From the NCBI GenBank assembly GCA_033809415.1, contig JAPXLT010000010.1, forward strand, positions 1 through 36,425: a stretch of DNA of 36,425 bases, given 5' to 3'. Origin of the DNA: JAQVUB01 sp033809415 (GTDB taxonomy: Bacteria > Verrucomicrobiota > Lentisphaeria > Oligosphaerales > Oligosphaeraceae). Shown in pieces: positions 25,746-34,185 of the stretch. The notes below the pieces were generated by a model. That model had not been told where the DNA came from and did no database searches. It saw nothing but the letters and a program-made list of their open reading frames with translations. Position 1 is the first letter of the stretch. Every line of letters begins with the position of its first letter. The translations under genes and the position numbers were made by a program.

Positions 25746-26531
25746 ATGAAAATCGTTCGTTTTCTGCAATCCGACCATTCACAGCATGGTCTTCTGGAAG
25801 GTACGCAAGTGCGCGTCATCGAAGGGGACCTGTTCGGCCAATGGAAGCCCGGGGAAAAGCAGTATCCCCTGTCGGAACTGACTCTGCAAAGCCCCATACA
25901 ACCCGCTTCGCTGCTATGCATCGGGAAAAATTACAGGGCGCACGCCGAGGAATTCAAGTCGCAGGTGCCTTCTGCCCCGATTCTCTTTATCAAGGCCGTC
26001 AGCAGTGTACTGGCACCCAATGCGCCTGTGCAACTGCCCCCGCCGGAATTGACATACCAGATCGACTACGAGGCGGAACTGGCTGTAGTCATCGGACGCA
26101 CCGGAAAAAACATCCCGGAAGAAGAAGCATTGCAGCATGTCCTCGGCTATACCTGCGCCAATGATATCACCGCCAGAGACTGGCAGCACCAGGATGGACA
26201 ATGGGCGCGCGGCAAATCCCTGGATACCTTCTGCCCGCTGGGTCCTTGGCTGGAAACAGAACTGAATGCAGATGACCTAAAAATCGAGGGGCGACTCAAC
26301 GGAACCGTCGTGCAAGCCGCACGCACATCGGATCTGATCTTCAAAATCCCGTTCCTGATCCATTATCTGTCTAAAGGCATGACCTTGACACCAGGCACCG
26401 TGATCCTCACCGGAACTCCCTCCGGCTGCGGCTTCGCAAGAACACCCCAGCTCTGGCTGAAACCAGGAGACACCTTCGAAGTCGAAATCGAAGGCATCGG
26501 CACACTCCACAACCCAATCACTGCAGCTTAA
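25746..26531 (+). CDS. Fumarylacetoacetate hydrolase (FAH) family protein
   Basis: A 261-residue FAH-fold enzyme. After a short N-terminal domain come the family motifs: LCIGKNYRAHAEE, YEAELAVVIGR with the metal-binding E-x-E, GYTCANDITARDWQ, KSLDTFCPLGPW, LTGTPSGCG and GDTFEVEIEGIGTLHNP. Members hydrolyse or decarboxylate beta-diketo acids such as acylpyruvates or homoprotocatechuate intermediates, using Mg2+. The precise substrate cannot be read here. The ATG has GAGGT a few nucleotides upstream, at the very edge of the repeat block. Its TAA lies inside a repeat (TTAACAACGAAAGGCACG). No catabolic neighbours hint at a pathway. Confidence 0.88.
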   Translation: MKIVRFLQSDHSQHGLLEGTQVRVIEGDLFGQWKPGEKQYPLSELTLQSPIQPASLLCIGKNYRAHAEEFKSQVPSAPILFIKAVSSVLAPNAPVQLPPPELTYQIDYEAELAVVIGRTGKNIPEEEALQHVLGYTCANDITARDWQHQDGQWARGKSLDTFCPLGPWLETELNADDLKIEGRLNGTVVQAARTSDLIFKIPFLIHYLSKGMTLTPGTVILTGTPSGCGFARTPQLWLKPGDTFEVEIEGIGTLHNPITAA

Positions 26532-26562
26532 CAACGAAAGGCACGAAAAAACACGAAAATTT
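26529..26562 (+). repeat. CACGAAA-type repeat overlapping a stop codon
   Basis: TAACAACGAAAGGCACGAAA and AAACACGAAAATTT follow. The TAA of the FAH gene is itself part of the repeat. Confidence 0.8.
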
Positions 26563-26598
26563 TATAGGATTGCTGCTTTGACGAATGAAATGGCACGC

Positions 26599-26632
26599 GG
26601 TTTAAAAAGTGGCGCAACCGTCCCGGTTGTGA
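26599..26632 (+). repeat. KSGATVPV-type hairpin repeat, copy 2
   Basis: GGTTTAAAAAGTGGCGCAAC followed by CGTCCCGGTTGTGA, matching the copy at 13099-13132 at all but one base. Confidence 0.9.
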
Positions 26633-26690
26633 ATGATGTTTGCCCTCACGCCCGACGCACCTTCCCGCACCCTTCTACATCTCCAGATCG

Positions 26691-27026
26691 TCAGAAGTCT
26701 GATGACGATTTAGCATGTTTGCGATATGCCCCGGGTGGCATACCCACTTTATTTTTGAAGCAGCGGGTGAAATACATCACGTCACAGAAGCCACAGTGTT
26801 CAGCAATTTGACTGATCGGAAGAGCGGCTCCCGACAGAAGTCTTTTCGCGCTCTCGATTCGAAGTGTTATCAGATATTGATTTGGTGACAGGTTGAAGTA
26901 TTTATTCCATTCCCGGTTAAAGGTGCGAATCGTCATATGTTGCCGTTCTATCAGTTTCTCAATGACAATACTATCACTCGATTTCTTGTTTTTTGTGAAA
27001 GATTTTTCTGAAAAGAAAGATCCAAG
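26691..27026 (-). pseudogene. AraC-family regulator remnant (DNA-binding domain only)
   Basis: The open frame of about 111 codons encodes the C-terminal AraC double helix-turn-helix: IVIEKLIERQHMTIRTFNRE, FNLSPNQYLITLRIESAKRL and ISQIAEHCGFCDVMYFTRCF with the usual Gly-x-x-Pro ending. Similarity starts upstream of the only ATG (26936) and the frame is closed by a TGA at 27027-27029, so the ligand-binding N-terminal part is missing. It lies among repeat blocks and is probably inactive. Confidence 0.8.
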
Positions 27027-27071
27027 TCATTGGTATACAGCCCTTTTAAGGTACTGCCAATTCCTGTCTTT

Positions 27072-27142
27072 TTTCTCCGACTGATCCGACCGATCTACTT
27101 GATCCGTCCGATCCGTCCGATCCGACTGATCAGTCGGAGAAA
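27072..27142. repeat. Inverted repeat enclosing GATCCGTCC-type repeats
   Basis: Arms TTTCTCCGACTGATC (27072-27086) and GATCAGTCGGAGAAA (27128-27142) are perfect complements. The 41 nt between them carry short GATCCGTCC and GACCGATC units. Confidence 0.85.
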
Positions 27143-27176
27143 CCAATAGACCAGATCACAAATTCGCGGGCCATTC

Positions 27177-27286
27177 CATCCGTCAAAGCAGCAACCCTAC
27201 AAATTTTCCGCGCTTTCCGTGGACAAAAAACGGGTTGTGGGCGTCAGCCCACGCCAAGTCTGTTCGTGCCTTTCGTAGTTAAAAAA
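27177..27286 (-). repeat. Mosaic dispersed-repeat block, third copy
   Basis: CATCCGTCAAAGCAGCAACC is followed by TTTTCCGCGCTTTCCGTGGA, a GTGGGCGTCAGCCCAC hairpin with GCCAAGTC, and TTCGTGCCTTTCGTAGTTAA. Segment order matches 2282-2401. The block ends 2 nt before the methyltransferase stop codon. Confidence 0.85.
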
Positions 27287-27287
27287 A

Positions 27288-28229
27288 TCAATTTAGCGCA
27301 CTGTTTCGTTCCCAGAAGATGCCATCCTGATATCCTTGGATGCGCTGGTCGGTTTCTGCGCGTTGCAGCCTTGCCAGCGCCCAGCAGCAATATTCCCGGT
27401 TGATTTCGATGCCGCAATAATTTCGTCCGAGTTTTTTGGCGACGACGGCGGTAGTTCCGCTGCCCAGGAATGGGTCAAATACCATGTCGCCGGGCTTCGA
27501 ACTGGCCAGGATCAGTTTCGCCAGAAGTTTTTCCGGCTTCTGAGTAGGATGGTCGGTATTTTCCGGCATGGACCAGTATGGCACCGTAAGATCGTCCCAG
27601 AAATTTCCCGGACAGGTCATGCGGAAATTTCCCCTTTCGGTTTCCACCCAGTCCTTGGGCTGCCCATCCAGGCGGTAGGGAGCTATAACCCTGCGCCGGA
27701 CTTTGACGCTTTCCAAGTCAAAATAATAATCATCGGAAAGTGTCGCAAACCAGATATCCTCCGTGCTGTTTTTCCAATTGGCGCTGGCGCCGCGTCCCTT
27801 TTCACGCTGCCAAGTAATCCGATTGCGGATTTTCAGATATTTATTCAACAACGTATAAATGGAAGCGCAATTACGCCAGTCCCCGCAAAAATAGACGCTG
27901 GCAGTTGGTTTCAGCAAAGGCAGAAGCGACGGAAACCAGCTTTCCAGATAAGCCAGATAACGATCATCCTTCCCCTTGGAAAACCTCAAGCCATGGAAGT
28001 CCTTATCCAGGTTGTATGGAGGATCGAGGATCAGCAAATCCACGCATTGCGCCGGGAAAAAACCGATAATCTGCGTCATATCCGCATGGAACACCCGATT
28101 TTTGATCTGATCTGGAAGCATGCCTGGTATGGCGGGTTTGAGACCACTGGCCAGGCGCTCCATCTCATTCTCACTCAAGGTCAAGGTTTTATTGCGTGGC
28201 GAACGTTCTTTTTTGCCTAATTTCTCCAT
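27288..28229 (-). CDS. Orphan beta-class DNA methyltransferase, probably N6-adenine
   Basis: A 313-residue enzyme. Motif IV DPPY is at residues 69-72 (LDPPYNLDKDF), followed by the target recognition region, and motif I DPFLGSGTT at 252-260. The order IV before I is the beta class, and DPPY favours N6-adenine methylation over N4-cytosine. Segments HPTQKPEKLL and NYCGIEINREYC are usual for the class. No restriction endonuclease gene is adjacent, so it is probably an orphan methylase acting in regulation or repair strand marking. Its ATG at 28229 lies 43 nt after the polymerase stop codon on the same strand, which suggests co-transcription. The ribosome binding site is weak. Confidence 0.88.
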   Translation of the reverse strand: MEKLGKKERSPRNKTLTLSENEMERLASGLKPAIPGMLPDQIKNRVFHADMTQIIGFFPAQCVDLLILDPPYNLDKDFHGLRFSKGKDDRYLAYLESWFPSLLPLLKPTASVYFCGDWRNCASIYTLLNKYLKIRNRITWQREKGRGASANWKNSTEDIWFATLSDDYYFDLESVKVRRRVIAPYRLDGQPKDWVETERGNFRMTCPGNFWDDLTVPYWSMPENTDHPTQKPEKLLAKLILASSKPGDMVFDPFLGSGTTAVVAKKLGRNYCGIEINREYCCWALARLQRAETDQRIQGYQDGIFWERNSALN

Positions 28230-28236
28230 GACTCAA

Positions 28237-28272
28237 ATTTTCGTGCCTGTCCGTGTCTTTTCGTTGTTAAAC
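28237..28272 (-). repeat. CACGAAA-type repeat between polymerase and methyltransferase genes
   Basis: On the sense strand, GTTTAACAACGAAAAGACACG is followed by GACAGGCACGAAAATT. It starts right after the polymerase TAA. Confidence 0.75.
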
Positions 28273-30444
28273 TTAAATCAGTTTCTTGCGCAACTGGCGA
28301 AGGCGTTCGAGATAGAATTCCACGTTTTCATCGCGGTTGTCTTCCTGCCCATCTTCGAGTAGTTTGCTGTTGTCGGTAATGGACACATTTTTCTTGTTGC
28401 CAGTAACGTAAAACTCGACACTATCCCCCTGACGATAGGTGCGACCGCTTGCCAGTGCTAACTCATAGGCAGCGCTGCGCCGAGTCTTCCCGTCAGCCAG
28501 CTTCTGGGCATAAGTCTCCGGAGATGTTGAGAGAACCTCGCGTTTGGCCAGTTCCTTCAGCGGCAGGCGGTGCTCACGGATGGCTGTTTCGTAGCGTTCG
28601 AAGAGTGCGGGCAGTTCGTTCGAGCGTCCAGTCAACATCAGCGTGATATGTTCCCGGATGTAATTGCGCTGAAATGGCTCGAGTCCCCTGGACTTCAATG
28701 CCGCGCCAGTGATGCTGACCTTACCGTTCTCTTCCAGCAAGGCGTAATTCTTGCTCTTGTACGCGTACATCGCCTGATAGGAAGCATCCAGCTCCACCTC
28801 GATCCCTTCCGGCAAAACGGCCTGCACCCTGGCCTGCATCACAGCCATGTCATCAACTCCTGGAGGCGGACAGAAATAAATACCGTCCGTATCCATTTCG
28901 ATGACTTTTGCACCGTCTTTCTGCAGAAATTCATTCATGCTGCTGAGGATGGCTCGTCCTTCTGCAGTCACTGTACGAGCCATGTTGTAATCGTTGAAAG
29001 TGGCTTGGAAAAATCCAAGATATCCATAAAACGAGTTGATGAGAATCTTGAAACTGCTTTGCAGAGCCTGAAAATGTTCACGCTGCTCCCCCTCCGCCGT
29101 GCGCATGGCATCCTTGGCCTCCAAGCGAAACGTCCGCAAATTATCGAGAAGGCGCGAGAAAACACCCAGTTCATCATGAACCGGATGCAGTTTTTTAGCC
29201 AGGATCACCGATGGATACAGGCTGCGCACGTCAATATGCCAAACATTCCGGAACACCCCGGGTTCGACGGAATCGGTCAGACCACCCTGAAAATCCTGTG
29301 GCATTTGCGGCGTCGGCAGGCTATATGACTGTTGCAGATATTCCGCGCAAAGCAGCGCATCGATCCGGGTGGCATTGCCTCTGCTGACACAATTCTGATA
29401 GGTCAGCGGGAGCACTTGCGCCTGATAGAAATGGCTGGGTGATAGCAAGCGGCTGATCCCATCGGTTTCCCGGACATCATCCAGGCAATAGGCTTTCAGG
29501 CGTTCGGGGTCTTCATCAAAAACCCGAGTGATATCTGCACCATCGACGTAAGTACGAGTATCCGAGTTGATGCCGAAATAACGTGCGGCGGCTTTCAGAC
29601 CATAACTGTCCATGTCCCGCTGGCTGACATCATGCAGCATGACTAACTGCAAAGTATCGATGACATGCCGTCCGTAAATCGAGTAGCGCTGATAGGGAAT
29701 GATGCGTTCTCCCGCGCTGAAACGGGAATTCCGGCTGGAAACCACGCGATTCCCACGACCCAGCGCCAGTTTGATACGATGGCGCTTGCAACGCGTTTCC
29801 AGATAAGGAAGATCAAAATTGAAGATATTATGCCCTTCGATGACATCAGGGTCGCGTTCCTGCACCAGAGCGATCATCTGCCGCAAAAGTGCCGCCTCCC
29901 CCTGCCCCTTCGAGGACAAACAAACCTCCCAGCCAGTGCTATCGCGCAAGGAAATCAGAATGACTTCGTCGCTTTCCTTATTTGCATCCGGGAAAACCCC
30001 GGGCGTTCCGCTTCGGGTCTCGATATCCAGTTGCATACGCCGCAATTCCGAAAAGTTCATATCCCGAAAGAGGCGCAACGGTATCATGGTCAGCATCTGT
30101 TGGGTAAGATCACTGAAAATCCGGTATGGTGCCAACGGCGAACTGGGATTCTGGTTAGTCAGTTTTTTTAAATCCTTGATGGCTTTTTCGTAGCTGGCGA
30201 GATTCTGAAAGGAAACGCGCACCCGCATGGCACCTGAACCTGCCAACTCGACAATATCCGAAACCTGCTCCAGTTGGCTAGCCAGTGCAACCCCGCTGGT
30301 CAACAACCAGGGATAAAAGGGACGGATTTCACCTTCAACTACTCCCGCCTTCGTTCGACGGAACAGCTCGCACTGCCCCTGTTCATTAACCTCGATGGCA
30401 ACAACCCGGCTCTCCGAACTGCGTACCAGTTGGCTGATATCCAT
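28273..30444 (-). CDS. Family-B DNA polymerase with 3'-5' exonuclease
   Basis: A 723-residue family-B DNA polymerase related to bacterial Pol II-like enzymes. The exonuclease motifs are intact: DIETR (Asp140, Glu142), GHNIFNFDLPYL (Asp211) and YCLDDV. The polymerase motifs are DVRSLYPS (motif A, Asp405), KILINSFYG (motif B, Lys466) and EMDTDG (motif C, Asp518, Asp520), which replaces the usual YGDTD. It is shorter than E. coli Pol II (783 residues). Such enzymes act in repair or lesion bypass. AGGAGG lies 9 nt before the ATG at 30444. The methyltransferase gene follows on the same strand. Confidence 0.92.
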   Translation of the reverse strand: MDISQLVRSSESRVVAIEVNEQGQCELFRRTKAGVVEGEIRPFYPWLLTSGVALASQLEQVSDIVELAGSGAMRVRVSFQNLASYEKAIKDLKKLTNQNPSSPLAPYRIFSDLTQQMLTMIPLRLFRDMNFSELRRMQLDIETRSGTPGVFPDANKESDEVILISLRDSTGWEVCLSSKGQGEAALLRQMIALVQERDPDVIEGHNIFNFDLPYLETRCKRHRIKLALGRGNRVVSSRNSRFSAGERIIPYQRYSIYGRHVIDTLQLVMLHDVSQRDMDSYGLKAAARYFGINSDTRTYVDGADITRVFDEDPERLKAYCLDDVRETDGISRLLSPSHFYQAQVLPLTYQNCVSRGNATRIDALLCAEYLQQSYSLPTPQMPQDFQGGLTDSVEPGVFRNVWHIDVRSLYPSVILAKKLHPVHDELGVFSRLLDNLRTFRLEAKDAMRTAEGEQREHFQALQSSFKILINSFYGYLGFFQATFNDYNMARTVTAEGRAILSSMNEFLQKDGAKVIEMDTDGIYFCPPPGVDDMAVMQARVQAVLPEGIEVELDASYQAMYAYKSKNYALLEENGKVSITGAALKSRGLEPFQRNYIREHITLMLTGRSNELPALFERYETAIREHRLPLKELAKREVLSTSPETYAQKLADGKTRRSAAYELALASGRTYRQGDSVEFYVTGNKKNVSITDNSKLLEDGQEDNRDENVEFYLERLRQLRKKLI

Positions 30445-30478
30445 ATCGCTTTTCCTCCTTTTATTTTAAACGCAGACT

Positions 30479-30575
30479 ACACCCCGCACCCCGCACCACG
30501 CACCACGCACCACGCACCACGCACCACGCACCCCGCCCCCTGCACCCCGCCCCCTGCACCCCGCACCCCGCACCC
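30479..30575 (-). repeat. Heptamer tandem repeat abutting the MgtC-like stop codon
   Basis: Units CACCCCG, CACCACG (five in a row) and CCCCCTG. On the MgtC-like gene's sense strand the TAA is followed immediately by GGGTGCGGGGTGCGGGG. Confidence 0.92.
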
Positions 30576-31253
30576 TTAGCTAATGCACTCGATTTTCAGA
30601 TTCCGCAGACTGCTTTCAAAGCCGATAATGCCCTGATAAATATCGCGTGAAATTTCCAGCTGCCTGCGATCCGTTGTTGTATCAACAACAAAGACAATCT
30701 TATGCATGCCGTTCTTGACGTCCAGCGAGGCATCCGTTGACGTAACCGAGATATCATTTCTGCCAGCGAAAAATTCCTGCACCCTTGCGGCAATATCGCC
30801 GGTAGTGGATACGATGGTGATTCTCAGAGTGAACAAACGATGCAGTTTATTTTCAATTCTTTTTACGGTCAGCAACACCACCAGCATGCCAACGGTCACA
30901 TACATGGCCTGCCAATACCAGCCTACAGCACAGCACATGCCTATCGCCGCCACCAGCCACATGCAAGCTGCCGTTGTCAAACCACGCACCGAAAATCCAG
31001 ACTTCAGGATAGTGCCGGCGCCCAGAAAACCAATGCCGGAGACAACTTGCGCAGCAATCCGCCCAGGATCACCGACTTTTCCCCACTCTGCCGACAGATT
31101 AATGGAAATCAGGGTAAACACAGCAGAACCCACGCTGACCAGCATATGCGTGCGCAGACCGGCAGCACGTCCATGTATATCGCGTTCAATTCCGATCACC
31201 CCGCCAAGCACTGCCGCCAAAGTACTTCTCAACAGAAAAGTTACCATATCCAT
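30576..31253 (-). CDS. MgtC/SapB family membrane protein
   Basis: A 225-residue protein with an N-terminal MgtC domain (about residues 5-130; PF02308) of four or five membrane helices: GVIGIERDIHGRAAGLRTHM, IAAQVVSGIGFLGAGTIL and GLTTAACMWLVAAIGM are characteristic. The soluble C-terminal domain (about 140-225) resembles the ACT-like tail of MgtC relatives. MgtC proteins act in acid and magnesium-limitation responses, partly by restraining the F1Fo ATPase; no Mg2+ transporter partner is adjacent. GGAG lies 10 nt upstream of the ATG. It is divergent from the RodA gene. Confidence 0.88.
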   Translation of the reverse strand: MDMVTFLLRSTLAAVLGGVIGIERDIHGRAAGLRTHMLVSVGSAVFTLISINLSAEWGKVGDPGRIAAQVVSGIGFLGAGTILKSGFSVRGLTTAACMWLVAAIGMCCAVGWYWQAMYVTVGMLVVLLTVKRIENKLHRLFTLRITIVSTTGDIAARVQEFFAGRNDISVTSTDASLDVKNGMHKIVFVVDTTTDRRQLEISRDIYQGIIGFESSLRNLKIECIS

Positions 31254-31289
31254 ATTGTTTTTTCTCCACTTTGATTTATAGTCTTAACA

Positions 31290-31430
31290 AACCCCCTGCA
31301 CCCTGTCCCCCGCACCCTGCACCCTTCACCCTGCACCCTTCACCCTGCACCCTTCACCCTGCACCCTTCACCCTTCACCCTGCACCCTTCACCCTGCACC
31401 CTTCACCCTGCACCCTGCACCCTTTACTAA
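31290..31430. repeat. Heptamer repeat between divergent mgtC-like and rodA genes
   Basis: Units CACCCTG, CACCCTT and CCCCCGC repeat about twenty times; CACCCTTCACCCTG pairs predominate from 31321. Here the tract is in a divergent promoter region, so it does not follow a stop codon. Confidence 0.93.
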
Positions 31431-31450
31431 TATACAAGCGTCCTTGATTA

Positions 31451-32686
31451 ATGTCGGTTTCTGATCCAAGAAAAAAAAACAGTTTTTTGCAGCGCGCTGA
31501 TCTGCTGGCCATACTGCTGCAATTCATTCTTTTGGCTATCGGTGTCATCTTTATTTACGGTACCGGGGTTGAAATCGGCGGCGAATTTGCCCGGAAATGG
31601 TACAAGCAGCTACTCTGGATCGGAGTTGGCGGCATAGCCTATGTTGCAGCACTGTTGATTGATTACCGCCGCCTCGGCAAAATTTCCGGATTGCTTTACT
31701 TGTTTGCAATCGCGCTGCTTTGCCTGCTTTTTGTCATTGGAGAAACAATCAATGGAGCGCGCAGCTGGATCATTCTGCCGGGACTTGGACAACTGCAACC
31801 GTCAGAGATCGCCAAGCCTTGTACTCTTTTTTTTGCCGCTTGGCTGGGCACCCGACCGGCTTTGCGCAACAGTATCCTGCCCCCTGCCCTGGCCATCATC
31901 CTTGTAACTATGCTGCCGGTCTTGCTGATCTGCCTGCAACCAGATTATGGAACCGCACTGGTGTTTCTGCCATGTATGGCGGCATTGATCCTCCTGTCCG
32001 GACTGCGGTGGCGCTGGATTCTGACCGGGGGACTTCTTCTGCTGCTTGCCATGCCCCTTTCTTATCGGCTGATGGCACCCCATCAGCGTAGCCGCATCAA
32101 GGTCTTCCTCGAACCACCGGCGCAGGCCATGCTGGTGGCCAGTAAACCATTGCTTAACAAGCGCATGGAAGAACACTTACGTCAGAAGGTAGAAGAATTC
32201 TTTACTGTTCACGACGGCAAATTACGCGACACCTGGAATGCCGAACAATCCCTGCTGGCCGTTGGAAGCGGCGGCATCACTGGAAAAGGGTATCTGAAGG
32301 GAACCCATCATGTATTGGGATATCTCCCCAAAACAGTCGCCCCGACCGATTTCATTTTTTCGGTGATTGCCGAAGAAACCGGCTTTCTCGGCAGCATGGT
32401 ATTGCTGATTCTGCTGGCTTGCCTGATCCTCTGTTTCTGCCGCACGGCTCTGCTGGCAAGAAACAATTTCGGAGCCAGCCTGGCACTGGGCGCTGCGGTC
32501 ATCATTGCCACGCATGTGATCATTAACATCGGCATGACAGTTCAGGCCGTGCCCATCATCGGCATTCCACTGCCGTATGTCAGTTACGGGGGGTCCTTCA
32601 TGATCAGCATTATGCTGCTTTCAGGACTTGTGCAGAATGTCCACATTCATCGCCGCATTGCGAAGGAAAACGATGAAGAAGAATGA
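31451..32686 (+). CDS. rodA: RodA/FtsW-family peptidoglycan glycosyltransferase
   Basis: A 411-residue SEDS protein with about ten membrane helices. RodA polymerises lipid II into glycan strands with a class B PBP during elongation. SEDS features are INGARSWIILPGLGQLQPSE, the WNAEQSLLAVGSGGITGKG segment with GYLPKTVAPTDFIFSVIAEE, and IGIPLPYVSYGGSFM. No mreB, mreC, mreD or PBP2 gene is beside it. No strong ribosome binding site precedes the ATG at 31451; upstream DNA is a repeat tract. The next gene overlaps its end by 14 nt. Confidence 0.9.
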   Translation: MSVSDPRKKNSFLQRADLLAILLQFILLAIGVIFIYGTGVEIGGEFARKWYKQLLWIGVGGIAYVAALLIDYRRLGKISGLLYLFAIALLCLLFVIGETINGARSWIILPGLGQLQPSEIAKPCTLFFAAWLGTRPALRNSILPPALAIILVTMLPVLLICLQPDYGTALVFLPCMAALILLSGLRWRWILTGGLLLLLAMPLSYRLMAPHQRSRIKVFLEPPAQAMLVASKPLLNKRMEEHLRQKVEEFFTVHDGKLRDTWNAEQSLLAVGSGGITGKGYLKGTHHVLGYLPKTVAPTDFIFSVIAEETGFLGSMVLLILLACLILCFCRTALLARNNFGASLALGAAVIIATHVIINIGMTVQAVPIIGIPLPYVSYGGSFMISIMLLSGLVQNVHIHRRIAKENDEEE

Positions 32687-33224
32687 TCAGCATCCGACAA
32701 AGGCAATGCTGAAACGCTTTCTGCTGCCCACCCTGAACCGCTCGTATCTGCTTCGGGTTGCGGTGCTGGGCACTTTGACTTTCCTGTTCTTCAGGTATAT
32801 TTGCCGCCCGGCTTGGATCAATGGCGAAAGTATGCTGCCAACCTACCAACAACGGGAATTGCTTTTCTACTGGCAGCCGACCTACTGGTTCTCTACTCCA
32901 AAACGCGGTGATGTCATAGTCATTCGCATGGCCGGAAACAATATCTTCCTACTCAAACGGGTCGTTGCACTGGCCGGCGAAACTGTCGAGTTCCGTGATG
33001 GAACCCTTTTGCTCAATGGCGAAATCCTGCCGGATGAATGGGCATCGCTTACCCCCTGCGACTGGAATCTCGAACCCAGAACGGTCGCTGAAAACTGCGT
33101 CTATGTCGTCGGCGACAACCGCTCCATGCCCATCGAACAGCATGAATTCGGACAGGTCGAACTGCGCCGCATCAGCGGAACGCCAATCTCCTTCAGAAAA
33201 CGTACCGGAAACACCACACCCTGA
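32673..33224 (+). CDS. lepB: Signal peptidase I
   Basis: A 183-residue membrane serine protease that removes signal peptides. The catalytic Ser53 is in NGESMLPT, and Lys95 is in LLKRVVALAGE, the two parts of the Ser-Lys dyad. The family's GDNRSMPIEQHEFG follows (the usual GDNRxNSxDSR is altered at the end). One N-terminal membrane helix (LLRVAVLGTLTFLFFRYICR) anchors it. The short length fits the minimal type. ATG 32673 has AAGGA 5 nt upstream and lies inside the end of the RodA gene, so translation is coupled. Confidence 0.9.
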   Translation: MKKNDQHPTKAMLKRFLLPTLNRSYLLRVAVLGTLTFLFFRYICRPAWINGESMLPTYQQRELLFYWQPTYWFSTPKRGDVIVIRMAGNNIFLLKRVVALAGETVEFRDGTLLLNGEILPDEWASLTPCDWNLEPRTVAENCVYVVGDNRSMPIEQHEFGQVELRRISGTPISFRKRTGNTTP

Positions 33225-33278
33225 ATTGCTCATCTAACCTCTTCATCAGGACATTTTCATTCTCTTAACCACGTCGGA

Positions 33279-33405
33279 AAATGGCTCGTTTTTTAATGGA
33301 CAGGTTCAAGGACGTCACCTGCTGTACGTGTCCATTCTGTCCATAAAGACGTGTCCATTTGTGTCCATCATGTCCATGATGTCCATTCTTGTCCATATCC
33401 TTGAA
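33279..33405 (+). repeat. GTCCAT-type repeat, long copy B
   Basis: AAATGGCTCGTTT (33279-33291), then GGTTCAAGGACGTCAC, CGTGTCCATTCTGTCCATAA, AGACGTGTCCATTTGTGTCC and more GTCCATNNN units, closely matching 22690-22805. It lies between the signal peptidase gene and the next gene. Confidence 0.85.
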
Positions 33406-33410
33406 AATGA

Positions 33411-33935
33411 ATGAAAAAAACTGGATTCTTTATTCTTATGAAAAACTACCGTAAACTTCTATCTTTGCTGATGGTTGCAGCATTAACTGCCGTCGTGGCA
33501 TACTGGTTGCGCCCGAATGATAGCAAACGTATTAAAAAGCGGTTTCACCAAGCCTGTGCAATAGTCAATAAGAGTTCCGCTGAAAACCCAGCGGTATCGG
33601 CCCTCAAGATGTTTGATTTCGGCACCTTGTGTGCAGATTCGGTCACCTTTGACATAGAAGGTGCCCCACTTCGAGGTTCGATGAGCAACGAAATCCTGAT
33701 CAGTGAACTGGCTCGCTACCGCGCCATGTGTGAACAGATCAGCATTACACCAATGGGTATCACCATCAACATCGAAACACCAAATCACGCCGCTGCTGAA
33801 TGCGTCGTCAAAGCAAAACTGACAGGCGCAAGTTTTGACTATGACGAAATACGGCACTTCATCGTCCGGCTGCAGAAAATTGACAATTCCTGGAAAATCA
33901 CTGGCATTGCCGACGACCAAGTGCTGGTCAAGTGA
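33411..33935 (+). CDS. Small membrane-anchored protein, NTF2/SnoaL-like shape
   Basis: A 174-residue protein of unrecognised family. One N-terminal membrane helix (LLSLLMVAALTAVVAYWL) precedes a soluble region of about 140 residues. The pattern of helices followed by strands, ending KIDNSWKITGIAD, recalls NTF2-like folds, but this is structural guesswork. It would face the periplasm. ATG 33411 is used, with an alternative at 33438; neither has a strong ribosome binding site. It follows the signal peptidase gene on the same strand, separated by a repeat. Confidence 0.6.
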   Translation: MKKTGFFILMKNYRKLLSLLMVAALTAVVAYWLRPNDSKRIKKRFHQACAIVNKSSAENPAVSALKMFDFGTLCADSVTFDIEGAPLRGSMSNEILISELARYRAMCEQISITPMGITINIETPNHAAAECVVKAKLTGASFDYDEIRHFIVRLQKIDNSWKITGIADDQVLVK

Positions 33936-33938
33936 TTA

Positions 33939-34170
33939 GGGTGCAGGGGACAGGGTGCAGGGCAATACTCTTAACTTAAACTTAACGCTTTGTAGCCACA
34001 CCGACGACGCAATTGCGTAAAGCCGACCTTGGCGGTTCTTGGCATCTTGGCGGTTCAATGAAGAAGAATTAACCGCCAAGGCCGCCAAGCATTCGGAGAA
34101 AGCAACAAACCAAACCGCAAATCCGCATGCCTTTCATCCGTCAAAGCAACAACCCTGTAGAAAATTTTCT
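33939..34170 (+). repeat. Mosaic repeat block, fourth copy
   Basis: Three nt after the stop codon come GGGTGCAGGGGACAGGGTGC heptamers; then GACGCAATTGCGTAAAGCCG (34006-34025, as at 2228); a TTGGCGGTTC element with inverted repeat arms CTTGGCGGTT (34046-34055) and AACCGCCAAG (34071-34080); then CATCCGTCAAAGCAACAACC (from 34135) and a palindromic GTAGAAAATTTTCTAAC. Confidence 0.85.
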
Positions 34171-34185
34171 AACACTGTTCTATGT

